A stretch of 64,000 nucleotides of DNA. Origin: DASWUZ01 sp036401375. Lineage in GTDB: Bacteria > Acidobacteriota > Terriglobia > Terriglobales > Acidobacteriaceae. This document shows positions 50,619 to 58,750 of this stretch, one piece after another (positions within the stretch are counted from its first letter, which is position 1; the number at the start of each line of letters is the position of its first letter). The notes below the pieces were generated by a model. It did no database searches. It saw nothing but the letters and a program-made list of their open reading frames with translations, and was not told the origin of the DNA. The DNA is taken from contig DASWVB010000002.1 in NCBI GenBank assembly GCA_036401375.1, forward strand, positions 372,001 through 436,000, read 5' to 3'. The translations under genes and the position numbers were made by a program.

Positions 50619-52478
50619 ATGGACCCGAAGAAGTCAGCGCTCACCCGCAAGATCACAGCGTCGAAGAAAGCTGCGCCGGCAAAGTCTGCCAAGCCGGGCA
50701 AGAAGGGCAGCCGCGCATCTTCCGATGTGCCTCCAACACAGCTCCCTGAGGTGGAGTTGAAGGGCTCGCATCGCAACGTTGCGGCCGGCGCAAAGCCGGT
50801 CGGCGGCGTGGATGACAACGAGGTGGCGCAGGTCACCCTGCGACTCAAACGCAAGGCGTCCCCAGATTTTGACAAACTGCTCGCCGAGCTCACCCTGCGG
50901 CCGGTGAGTGAGCGCAAGTACCTCACCCAGCAGCAGCTCGCGGAGGCTCATGGGGCCGCGGCAGAGAGCGTGGCCATCGTAGATGCCTTCGCTCACGCCC
51001 ACAGCCTCACCGTGCTCGAGACAAGCCTGGCCAAGCGCACTGTCAAGCTGCAGGGCACACTGCGGGACCTGCAGACCGCCTTTGGGGTGAAACTCAAGAA
51101 CTTCAAGTCGCCCGTCCTGTCGTACAGGGGCCGTGTGGGGTCGATCTTCATCCCCAAGGAGCTGGCGGCTGTAGTGGACGGAGTTTACGGGCTCGACAAT
51201 CGGCCCGCGGCGAAGTCGCACATCCATTTCGGCGCGTCAGGCGCGCCTACTCTCCTCAAGAAGACGGGCAAAAAGACCTCGAAGAAAAAAAAGAAGAAGA
51301 AGCCTAAACCAACTCCCAAGCCCCAGCCGCCGTCGGGGACCGCCAGGAGCTTCAATGCGCCCGAGGTAGCGGCGCTGTATAACTTCCCGACGAACTTGAA
51401 CGGCGCGGGACAGACGATCGCGCTGATTGAGTTGAACACCCCGAACGACCCAAATCAGCCGACCCAGAATGTGGGCGCCGGCTATGTGCTCAGCGATTTG
51501 AAGGCGTACTTTTCTGACCTCGGCCTTACTCCTCCGCAGGTGACCGCCATCTCCGTCGACGGCGGTGCTAATCTACCCAATCTCAACCCCAACGCCGATG
51601 GAGAGGTCGAGCTCGACATCGAAGTAGCGGGCGCGATCGCTCCGGGTGCAAACATCGCGGTCTACTTCGCTCCGAATACCGACCAGGGATTCATTGACGC
51701 CGTCAGCGCGGCCGTCCACGACACCGTGCGCAAGCCGTCGATCGTCTCGATCAGCTGGGGCGGGCCGGAAGACTTCTCGACCCAGCAGTTTCTCGATGGC
51801 ATCAATGCGGCGCTGCAGGATGCGGCGTTGCTCGGAGTGACGGTCTGCGTAGCTTCAGGGGACAGCGGCTCCTCGGACGTGGACGCGGCCAGTGCCAGGA
51901 CTGCAGCTTACAAGGGCGCGCATGTCGACTTTCCAGCCTCGAGCCGCTACGCTCTTGGCTGCGGGGGCACCCGCCTGATAGGCACGGGGGCTGAGATCAG
52001 CAGCGAGGTTGTGTGGAACGAGGGCCGAGCCGGAGGGGCCGGCGGCGGCGGGGTGAGCAGCATTACGCCGCAGCCTGCATGGCAGCCAAAGGGTTCCGTA
52101 CCGGTCTCGCCTAAGGGTACGGCCGGCAGGGGCTCACCCGACGTGTGCGGAGATGCGGACCCGAATACCGGCTATAACATCGTGCTGCAGGGGGCGACGC
52201 TCTCGATCGGCGGCACCAGTGCGGTCGCTCCGCTGTGGGCCGGACTGCTGGCACTCATCAACCAGCAGCTCGCGACGAATGGCAAACCGTCGCTGGGCTT
52301 CGTCAACAGCCTGATCTATGGACTGCCGGCGTCAGCCAACGCCTTTCACGACATCACCTCCGGGAACAACGACATCGACGGCAATCTTGGGGTCTACAGC
52401 GCCGTTCCGGGATGGGATGCCTGCACGGGGCTGGGCTCCCCCAACGGCTCTGTCCTGCTGGCTGAACTGACGAAGTAG
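50619..52478 (+). CDS. Sedolisin-family serine-carboxyl peptidase (S53) with pro-kumamolisin domain
   Basis: An acid protease of 619 residues. The N-terminal 60 residues are very basic; a pro-kumamolisin activation domain spans about 75-205, followed by a lysine-rich linker (KKTSKKKKKKKPKPTPKP) and the catalytic domain from about 245. Catalytic residues fit the S53 set: Glu329 and Asp333 in GEVELDIEVAGAIAPG, the oxyanion aspartate in VASGDSGSSDVD, and Ser534 in GGTSAVAPLWAGL. A C-terminal calcium site, ITSGNNDIDGNLGVYSAVPG then WDACTGLGSP, is complete. No standard signal peptide is visible, so export route is unclear. ATG 50619 has AGGAG at 9 nt; the longer frame from 50556 is unlikely. A Sfp-type gene follows at once. 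Confidence 0.92.
   Translation: MDPKKSALTRKITASKKAAPAKSAKPGKKGSRASSDVPPTQLPEVELKGSHRNVAAGAKPVGGVDDNEVAQVTLRLKRKASPDFDKLLAELTLRPVSERKYLTQQQLAEAHGAAAESVAIVDAFAHAHSLTVLETSLAKRTVKLQGTLRDLQTAFGVKLKNFKSPVLSYRGRVGSIFIPKELAAVVDGVYGLDNRPAAKSHIHFGASGAPTLLKKTGKKTSKKKKKKKPKPTPKPQPPSGTARSFNAPEVAALYNFPTNLNGAGQTIALIELNTPNDPNQPTQNVGAGYVLSDLKAYFSDLGLTPPQVTAISVDGGANLPNLNPNADGEVELDIEVAGAIAPGANIAVYFAPNTDQGFIDAVSAAVHDTVRKPSIVSISWGGPEDFSTQQFLDGINAALQDAALLGVTVCVASGDSGSSDVDAASARTAAYKGAHVDFPASSRYALGCGGTRLIGTGAEISSEVVWNEGRAGGAGGGGVSSITPQPAWQPKGSVPVSPKGTAGRGSPDVCGDADPNTGYNIVLQGATLSIGGTSAVAPLWAGLLALINQQLATNGKPSLGFVNSLIYGLPASANAFHDITSGNNDIDGNLGVYSAVPGWDACTGLGSPNGSVLLAELTK
51287..51307 (+). other. In-phase A_AAA_AAG slippery heptamer with nearby -1 stop
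   Basis: Zero-frame codons are AAG AAA AAA AAG from 51282, so the heptamer A AAA AAG sits at 51287-51293 in the classical -1 slippage phase. A -1 slip would add Glu-Glu-Glu-Ala and stop at TAA 51305-51307, giving a product of about 229 residues consisting of the basic tail and prodomain alone. No stimulatory pseudoknot is evident by eye. Slippage is inference. Confidence 0.4.
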
Positions 52479-53267
52479 ATGAGCTCCCCGGAAGCTGGGG
52501 ACAGCGGGCCAGAGATGCTCTGGCCCGCTGTCGGTGCGATCCCTCAGCTTGAGGCTCAGTCTATCCATGTGTGGAGTTGGCGTGTCGGCGGCCTCCCACG
52601 TCTTGATCAGACGTCAGATGTCGTCACGACCCCGGATGCCATGGCCCTGCTCTCCGAGGAAGAGAGGGCTCGGGCCGGGCGCTTTGTCTCTGCGGCCCGG
52701 CAGGCGCGCTTCGTCGAGGCACATGCGGGGCTTCGAACCATCCTGGGAGGCTATCTTGGCCTGCGACCCGGCGAGGTAGCCTTCAGCAAGGGCGAGCACG
52801 GCAAGCCGGAGCTGGCCGGGAACTCCGGACTTCGGTTCAACCTGAGTCATTCGCGTGATCTGGCCATCCTTGGCGTAAGCTGCGGCGTGGAGCTGGGAGT
52901 GGATGTGGAGTACATACGGCCGGCCTCAGCGGGGATAGCTGAGCGCTTCTTTTCTGAGCCGGAGATCGCTGCGCTGGCCCAGGTGCAGCCAGCTGACTAC
53001 CTTGCGGCCTTCTACGCCTGCTGGACGCGCAAAGAGGCATTTCTGAAGGGGCTGGGGACCGGCATATCCGGCGGCCTGCATACCTTTTCAGTGTCAATCG
53101 CTATGCACGCTGAACCGGAGCTCTCCGACCGCGAGGGTCTGACCAGGGGATGGAAGCTGAAGCACCTCGAGCCGGCCACCGGCTACATCGGCGCCCTTGC
53201 CTGCAGCGAGGATGAATGCGGCATTCAATGTATGACGCCTAGCTGGGATCTGCACGGGGGCGGCTAA
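52479..53267 (+). CDS. Sfp-type 4'-phosphopantetheinyl transferase
   Basis: Transfers phosphopantetheine from CoA to a conserved serine of acyl or peptidyl carrier proteins. The 262-residue protein has the family motifs GKPELAGNSGLRFNLSHS (PPT-1), LGVDVEYIRP with the Mg2+ ligands, and FYACWTRKEAFLKGLGTG (W-x-x-K-E-A-x-x-K), followed by GWKLKHLEP. The size suits the Sfp/Gsp group rather than AcpS. The ATG at 52479 abuts the sedolisin stop with no Shine-Dalgarno, and a strong hairpin covers codons 8-18. The ATG at 52515, in the hairpin loop, is an alternative start that loses no conserved motif. No NRPS or PKS is in the window, so its carrier protein is elsewhere. Confidence 0.9.
   Translation: MSSPEAGDSGPEMLWPAVGAIPQLEAQSIHVWSWRVGGLPRLDQTSDVVTTPDAMALLSEEERARAGRFVSAARQARFVEAHAGLRTILGGYLGLRPGEVAFSKGEHGKPELAGNSGLRFNLSHSRDLAILGVSCGVELGVDVEYIRPASAGIAERFFSEPEIAALAQVQPADYLAAFYACWTRKEAFLKGLGTGISGGLHTFSVSIAMHAEPELSDREGLTRGWKLKHLEPATGYIGALACSEDECGIQCMTPSWDLHGGG
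52500..52532. terminator. Perfect 15-bp GC-rich hairpin with 3-nt loop at the sedolisin/sfp junction
   Basis: GACAGCGGGCCAGAG (52500-52514) and CTCTGGCCCGCTGTC (52518-52532) pair without mismatch around the loop ATG. It begins 22 nt after the sedolisin stop, as a terminator would, but lies inside the 5' end of the sfp frame. No T-run follows. It may terminate, attenuate or limit translation of sfp. Confidence 0.6.
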
Positions 53268-53282
53268 GCTATACAGGGACTC

Positions 53283-53921
53283 TCAGCCGAGAATATGGCC
53301 CATCTTCTCGTGCTTGGTGTTGAGGTAGCGTTCGAAGGACTCAAGGGGCTCCACCTCGGCCGAGATACGCTCCACGACGTCGATGCCGGCCGACTCGAGC
53401 GCCTCAACCTTGTCGGGATTGTTGGTCATCAGCCGCACCGCGCTCACTCCGAGCTGCTTTAATACCTCGGCCGGCAGCTCAAACTCGCGGCAGTCCGGCT
53501 TGAATCCCAGCGCCAGGTTTGCCTCGACCGTGTCAAGGCCTTCATCCTGCAGCTCATAGGCTTTGAGCTTGGACATCAGTCCGATTCCCCGGCCCTCCTG
53601 CCGTTCGTAGAGCAGGATCCCGGCGCCCTCTTCGCTGATCCGGCTCAGCGCCATCTCCAGTTGCAGACGGCAGTCGCAGCGCAGCGATCCGAAGACGTCC
53701 CCAGTGAGGCACTGCGAGTGAATGCGCACCACCGGTGGAGACGAGTGAATATCGCCCATCACCAGCGCGACCAGGTCCTCCGGCTTGTCCTTGCGGACGA
53801 TCGAATCCGTACAGCAGGGCGGAGCGTCGAGCAGAACTCCTTCAAACCCCAGAATGCGGAAGTTGCCCCAGCGGGTGGGGAAGTCTGCATCCGCAACCTT
53901 GAGTACGCTTTCGAACGGCAT
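53283..53921 (-). CDS. ribA: GTP cyclohydrolase II
   Basis: Opens the imidazole ring of GTP to give 2,5-diamino-6-ribosylamino-4(3H)-pyrimidinone 5'-phosphate, the first step of riboflavin synthesis. The 212-residue protein has the zinc ligands in SQCLTGDVFGSLRCDCRLQ, the catalytic and GTP-binding region YERQEGRGIGLMSKL and GLDTVEANLALG, and MTNNPDKVEAL. It is the monofunctional form without a RibB domain. Start 53921 (MPFESVLKV) is preferred to a longer frame. A TATAAT lies 6 bp upstream of the ATG, so a transcript from it would start at or very near the A of ATG. It converges with sfp (15 bp apart). Confidence 0.94.
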   Translation of the reverse strand: MPFESVLKVADADFPTRWGNFRILGFEGVLLDAPPCCTDSIVRKDKPEDLVALVMGDIHSSPPVVRIHSQCLTGDVFGSLRCDCRLQLEMALSRISEEGAGILLYERQEGRGIGLMSKLKAYELQDEGLDTVEANLALGFKPDCREFELPAEVLKQLGVSAVRLMTNNPDKVEALESAGIDVVERISAEVEPLESFERYLNTKHEKMGHILG

Positions 53922-54155
53922 ATCTTGATTATACGTTCGCAGAAGCAGGCTTCGGTCCCCGTGAGGCCGCAACTGGGGCCAACTACCGGGAAGACGTAGG
54001 GCGGGAAGGCATTAGCCGATATACTGCCTAGGCGTGGCGCTGCGAATGCATCCTCGCAGGAGCATCCGATAAGAGCGCGGCGTCCGGCATCGAAAGGGTC
54101 AGCAGGTCGCGCAAATCTCTCGACTCGCGACGGGCAGGGGAAGCATAGGAGCAGG

Positions 54156-55676
54156 ATGAGCCGGATCGTGCTAGCGACGTCGGGATCGTGCGGCGATGTT
54201 CACCCGTACATCGCGGTAGCCCTGGGCTTGAAAGAGCTTGGCCATGCGGTGCGGCTGGCAGCGCCTGAGTTCTACCGGGCCAAGATCGAGGGCGAGGGCC
54301 TCGACTTCTTTCCTATTCGTCCGGATTTCGTACCGATGGAGGCAGACCCGCAGACCGTCCGCCGCGCCTTCAACCCGGTCAGCGGGGCCGCATTCCTCCT
54401 ACGAAAGCTGATCCTGCCCTGCGTGGAGGAGACCTACCAGGATCTGCTCAGCGCCTTCGCCGAGGCAAACCTCGTTCTCATCCACCCGCTGCTCTTTCCC
54501 GCCCCGCTGGTGGCGGAAAAGCTTGGCCTGAAGTGGATGTCGGTGGTGCTGTCACCGATCGTCTTCGTCTCGGCATCGGATCCGCCGATCCTTTCGCCGC
54601 TGCCCTGGATGCATGGGCTGCGGCGCTTTGGGCCAGCGCCTCATCGCGTGCTGCTGCGCATCCTCAAGGCTTTGACCCGAGGCTGGATGAGGCCGGTGGA
54701 TGAGATCAGGCGTCGCGAGGGACTCAGTCCGGTTCACGGCCACCCCATGCACGACGACATGTTCTCCCCTTACGGCACGCTGGCCTGGTTTTCGTCGAAG
54801 ATGGGGGCCGTGCAGCCTGACTGGCCGGCACACACCGAGATCACCGGCTTTCCGGTGTATGACCGCGACGAGCCGCGCAGCGAGTTCGCCCCAAGACGCA
54901 ATCCGGCGCCGAGAAAGGCGCGACTGGCTGCCGTGGAGAGTCTTCCTCGCAATCAGGCCGGTGCGAGGGGTGCGAGTGCAGCTTCCGGACTCGAAGACGG
55001 CCTGGAGAGCTTCCTGTCATCCGGTGCGCCACCGGTTGTCTTTACCCTGGGAAGCTCGGCGGTGGTCGATGCGCGCGACTTCTACGCTCAAAGCCGCGCC
55101 GCGGTCGAGCGGATCGGCTGCCGCGCCGTCTTCGTGGTTGGCAGGAACTCTCCGCTGCTGCTCGATGCAGCGCAGCGCAGCGATGTTTTCGTGACCGGCT
55201 ATGCTCCGTTTTCTGAGCTCTTTCGACGGGCGGCGGCGGTGGTGCACCAGGGCGGTATTGGCACGACCGGGCAGGCGCTCACCGCCGGAGTGCCTATGCT
55301 GGTTGTGCCCCTGGGCCTCGATCAACCGGACAACGCCGCCCGTGCGGCACGACTCGGCGTTGCGCGAGTTCTGCCGCGAAAGCGCTATCGCGCAGCAGCC
55401 GTGGCCGCACATCTGCAGGCTCTGCTCTCGGAGCCCGCCTACGCTGCCACCGCCGCGCTTGTGGGTACCCAGCTAAAGGCCGAAGACGGTGTTTGGGCGG
55501 CCTGCGCCGCGATCGAGCGGGTGCTCCACAGCGACAGAAAGCCGCTCCCTTTCCCGCTTTCCTCGTTAGCCCAGCCGTCAACGAGTGTTGCCCTGGCGGG
55601 GTTGCGAGAGCCACCCCTGCCAGCTTTCGCCGGCACACCCGCCAGGGCAGCCCGAAGTTCGAAAGCAAAGCGATGA
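54156..55676 (+). CDS. GT1-family (MGT/UGT-like) glycosyltransferase
   Basis: A 506-residue soluble glycosyltransferase with GT-B fold. The N-terminal acceptor domain has the GT28-like start RIVLATSGSCGDVHPYIAVA and GLKELGHAVRLAAPE. The C-terminal donor domain has PPVVFTLGSSAV, VTGYAPFSELFRRAAAVVHQ and GGIGTTGQALTAGVPMLVVP, the signature of sterol or macrolide glucosyltransferases. The donor is probably a UDP- or dTDP-sugar; the acceptor is unknown and may be a lipid or secondary metabolite. A basic, alanine-rich linker (about residues 245-285) joins the domains and a low-complexity tail follows. The 234-bp upstream gap holds a TATACT at 54020 but no matching -35. Confidence 0.86.
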   Translation: MSRIVLATSGSCGDVHPYIAVALGLKELGHAVRLAAPEFYRAKIEGEGLDFFPIRPDFVPMEADPQTVRRAFNPVSGAAFLLRKLILPCVEETYQDLLSAFAEANLVLIHPLLFPAPLVAEKLGLKWMSVVLSPIVFVSASDPPILSPLPWMHGLRRFGPAPHRVLLRILKALTRGWMRPVDEIRRREGLSPVHGHPMHDDMFSPYGTLAWFSSKMGAVQPDWPAHTEITGFPVYDRDEPRSEFAPRRNPAPRKARLAAVESLPRNQAGARGASAASGLEDGLESFLSSGAPPVVFTLGSSAVVDARDFYAQSRAAVERIGCRAVFVVGRNSPLLLDAAQRSDVFVTGYAPFSELFRRAAAVVHQGGIGTTGQALTAGVPMLVVPLGLDQPDNAARAARLGVARVLPRKRYRAAAVAAHLQALLSEPAYAATAALVGTQLKAEDGVWAACAAIERVLHSDRKPLPFPLSSLAQPSTSVALAGLREPPLPAFAGTPARAARSSKAKR

Positions 55677-55725
55677 CGGGCCGCTTTCCTGATCTTTGAG
55701 ATCGGCAGTGGCAGGACCGGCGTGT

Positions 55726-57468
55726 TCAGGGCCGGGGGCGCAATCCGGCCAGAAAATCTTCGACGGGACGCGTGTTCAGCACATCCTGCCTGCGTAGCCA
55801 CGCGCGGCGCAGCTGCCGCACGCCGTAGCGAATCATGGGCAGATGGCTGGTGTGGTGGGAGTCCGTGTTGATGACGATGGCGCAGCCCGCCTCGTGCGCC
55901 ATGCGCAGGTCGCGGTCGCAGAGATCGAGGCGGTCGGGGTAGGCATTGTGCTCCATCGCCACTCCCAGCGCAGCCGCCCTGGTGAGGATCGCCGGAAGGT
56001 TCAGATCGTAGGCATCGCGCCGCAGCAGAAGCCTTCCCGTCGGGTGCCCAAGGATGCGCATGTAAGGGTTCTCGAGGGCGCGCAGGATGCGTTCTGTCAT
56101 CTGCTGCTCCGGCATGTTGAAGAGGGAGTGTACGCTGGCGATCACCACCTCCATCTGTGCAAGCACATCGTTTGAGAGGTCGAGTTCGCCATCTGCGAGG
56201 ATGTCGACCTCGATGCCAGGGAGCACACGAATGCGCCCCTCCATCTCGTCGTTCACGCGTGCGATATCGCGGATGTGCTGCAGTGCGCGGGCGTCATCGA
56301 GGCCATTCACCATCGACAGGTTTTTCGAGTGGTCGGTGATCGCCATGTATTCGTAGCCCATGGCAGCGGCGGCCTCCCCCATCTCGCGGATGGTGCATTT
56401 ACCGTCGGTTGCGACGGTGTGCATGTGGACGTCTCCGCGAAGGTCGCGCTGCTCGATCAGCAGAGGCAGCCGTCGTTCGGCTGCTGCTTCGAGCTCGCCG
56501 TGGTTCTCGCGCAGCTCAGGTGCAATCCAGTCCATACCGAGCGCGTCGTAGATCTCTTCCTCGGTGGCGGCGGCTACTGTCGTCCCGTCTTCAATCCTGG
56601 CGAGCGCGTATTCGCTCAGCGTGTAGCCGCGCCTGATGGCTCGCTGCCGCAGCGTCACGTTGTGCATCTTGGACCCGGTAAAGTACTGCAATGCGGCGCC
56701 GTAGGAGCCCTCCGGCAGCAGCCGCACGTCAACCTGCAGACCGGAGCGGAGGCTGAAGCTGACCTTGTTCGGCCCCTGGGCGATGATGGCGTGAATCGGC
56801 GGGTAGGCCGCGGTATGATCGGCCGCTGCCTGCACGATATCCTCTGCGCAGGCAGGGCCCGTGACCAGTAGATCGAGGTCGCCGACGGTCTCGCGTCCGC
56901 GGCGCAGCGAGCCGGCCGGGATCACCCGCTCCACCCCGGGAAACGTCAACAGGTAAGCAGAGATCTTCTCGGCGGCCGTCTCCGCGTCGTCGAGGTGGAA
57001 GCGTCCCGAACGTGCGCGATATTCGACGATCCCCTTGCGCAGCTTTTCGATCTGTCGCTCGCCAAACCGTGGCAGACCTTCGAGCCTGCCGGCGTCGAGC
57101 GCGGCCTGCAGGCTGTCAATGTCTGAGACCTGCAGCGACTCCCACAGCAGCAGCACCGTCTTGGGCCCCATGCCGGGCAGCTTGAGCAGCTCGAGCATGC
57201 CTGGCTTGTACTTGCTCAGCAGCTCTTCGCGCAGGGGCAGCGTGCCGGCACGGTGGATGTCGCGGATGTTGGCGGCCATCCCCTTGCCGATGCCGGGAAT
57301 CTGCTGCAGCTTCTTGGGGTCTTCAGCGATCTCGCTCAGCGGGACCGTGGTCGACTCGACGGCCTCGGCCGCGCGGCGGTAGGAGCGGATGCGGAAGGGA
57401 TCGCCGCCGCTGATCTCAAGCAGGTCGGCAGTCTCGATCAGCAGGGTCGCGATAGCGCGATTGTCCAT
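55726..57468 (-). CDS. polX: Family X DNA polymerase with PHP domain (PolX)
   Basis: A 580-residue gap-filling repair polymerase fused to a PHP nuclease. The N-terminal 8-kDa region has two helix-hairpin-helix motifs (QIPGIGKGMAANI, KLPGMGPKTVLLL). The palm domain has the nucleotidyltransferase GSLRRGRETVGDLDLLV (catalytic DxD) and a third aspartate in LQVDVRLLPEGSYGAAL. The C-terminal PHP domain, with GDVHMHTVATDGKCTI, AITDHSK, LPGIEVDIL and INTDSHHTS, carries metal-binding histidines for 3'-5' exonuclease or AP-endonuclease activity. Members typically are 570-580 residues. It converges with the GT1 gene 49 bp away. Confidence 0.94.
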   Translation of the reverse strand: MDNRAIATLLIETADLLEISGGDPFRIRSYRRAAEAVESTTVPLSEIAEDPKKLQQIPGIGKGMAANIRDIHRAGTLPLREELLSKYKPGMLELLKLPGMGPKTVLLLWESLQVSDIDSLQAALDAGRLEGLPRFGERQIEKLRKGIVEYRARSGRFHLDDAETAAEKISAYLLTFPGVERVIPAGSLRRGRETVGDLDLLVTGPACAEDIVQAAADHTAAYPPIHAIIAQGPNKVSFSLRSGLQVDVRLLPEGSYGAALQYFTGSKMHNVTLRQRAIRRGYTLSEYALARIEDGTTVAAATEEEIYDALGMDWIAPELRENHGELEAAAERRLPLLIEQRDLRGDVHMHTVATDGKCTIREMGEAAAAMGYEYMAITDHSKNLSMVNGLDDARALQHIRDIARVNDEMEGRIRVLPGIEVDILADGELDLSNDVLAQMEVVIASVHSLFNMPEQQMTERILRALENPYMRILGHPTGRLLLRRDAYDLNLPAILTRAAALGVAMEHNAYPDRLDLCDRDLRMAHEAGCAIVINTDSHHTSHLPMIRYGVRQLRRAWLRRQDVLNTRPVEDFLAGLRPRP

Positions 57469-57566
57469 GCCTGATTAGAGCATGCAGGCTTCATGAGTTC
57501 AGAGAGCCAGCGTGAGGCAATGCCGGGCAGCAACGGGTATGTTACCGGGCCTCTCCGGCAGGTAGT

Positions 57567-58600
57567 TCAAGCGAGAATGCGATCCCGCATGCCTCCATAG
57601 ATCAGACCACGCACCATCTCCAGGTTGTAGAAATCATGTGGGAACCCGAGTTCAATCGCGCTCGCTTCGTCGAGAACCTTGAGATGCTCGATGCTGAGCT
57701 GAAGTTCAAAGCTCGCCAGATTGTCCTTAAGCTGTGCGACCTTGCGGGCGCCGAGGATGGGGATCACCGGATTGGGCCGGTAGCGCAGCCACGCCAGCGC
57801 GACCTGCGCCATACTGCGATTCACCTGCTCTGAAACGCTCTTGACCGCCTCCACGGTTTTTTCGGTGCGCACCTTCTCCGGAATGAAGTCTTGCATCATC
57901 TCGCTGCTCATCCGGCCGTCGACCGCCTTGGCGCCGCCGTGGTACTTGCCTGAGAGGATGCCGCCTTTGAGCGGCGACCACGCCGTGACTCCGATGCCGA
58001 GCGCCGCTGCCGCAGGAATCAGCTCCCGCTCGACCGAGCGCTCCAGCAGGCTGTCTCGATCTGCAGACCGATGAAGGAGGTCCACCCGCGCAGCGTCGCC
58101 AGAGTGTTCGCCTGCGCAAGCCACCAGGCCGGCGCGTCCGACACGCCGACGTACAGCACCTTGCCTTGCCGCACCAGATCGTCGAAGGCGCGCATCACCT
58201 CTTCGACCGGCGTCATCTTGTCCCAGATGTGCATCCACAGCAGGTCGATGTAGTCGGTCTTCAGCCGCTTCAGGCTAGCCTCAACCGCCTGCATCATGCT
58301 CTTGCGATGGTTTCCGCCCGCGTTAGCGTCGGTGCCTGGGGCGGCATTGGTGTACTTGGTCGCAAGGACGACGCTGCTGCGATGGTCCGCGATGAACTCG
58401 CCGACCAGGGTCTCGCTCGTGCCATTGGTGTAAATGTTGGCAGTGTCGATGAAATTTCCACCGGCTTCGCGGAAGGCCTCATAGACCTGCCTGGCCTCTT
58501 CCTTCTTGGAGCCCCAGCCCCAGTCCTCGCCGAAGGTCATCGTGCCCAGCGCCGCCTCTGATACCCTCAACCCGCTATGTCCCAAGAGTCTGTAGTTCAT
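57567..58600 (-). pseudogene. Aldo/keto reductase interrupted by a single-base frameshift
   Basis: The 5' part (58600 to 58055, 182 residues) starts MNYRLLGHSGLRVSEAALG and contains the catalytic tetrad: FIDTANIY (Asp and Tyr), the lysine in LATKYTN and the histidine in LWMHIWD. It reads well to FIGLQIE, then leaves frame. The 3' part (from 58054 to 57567) resumes SLLERSVERELIPAAAAL, and runs to the C-terminal NADP-binding region (PILGARKVAQLKDNL). Restoring one T between 58054 and 58055 gives GAG TAC AGC and a continuous protein of about 344 residues, normal for the family. GGAG lies upstream of the ATG. It is either a recent pseudogene or an assembly error. Confidence 0.88.
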
Positions 58601-58750
58601 TCATCTCTCCTTCAGCAAGAGCACTCGCTCGAGCGTCGCTCAACTAGATGACGAGGCGGGATGGCTCGATTCGCAGATCGGCGGCGAGACTGGCGAAGAT
58701 GGGGTGGTAATTCACGTCAGGAGACTGAAGAGCAGGCGGTCCGGTACGGA

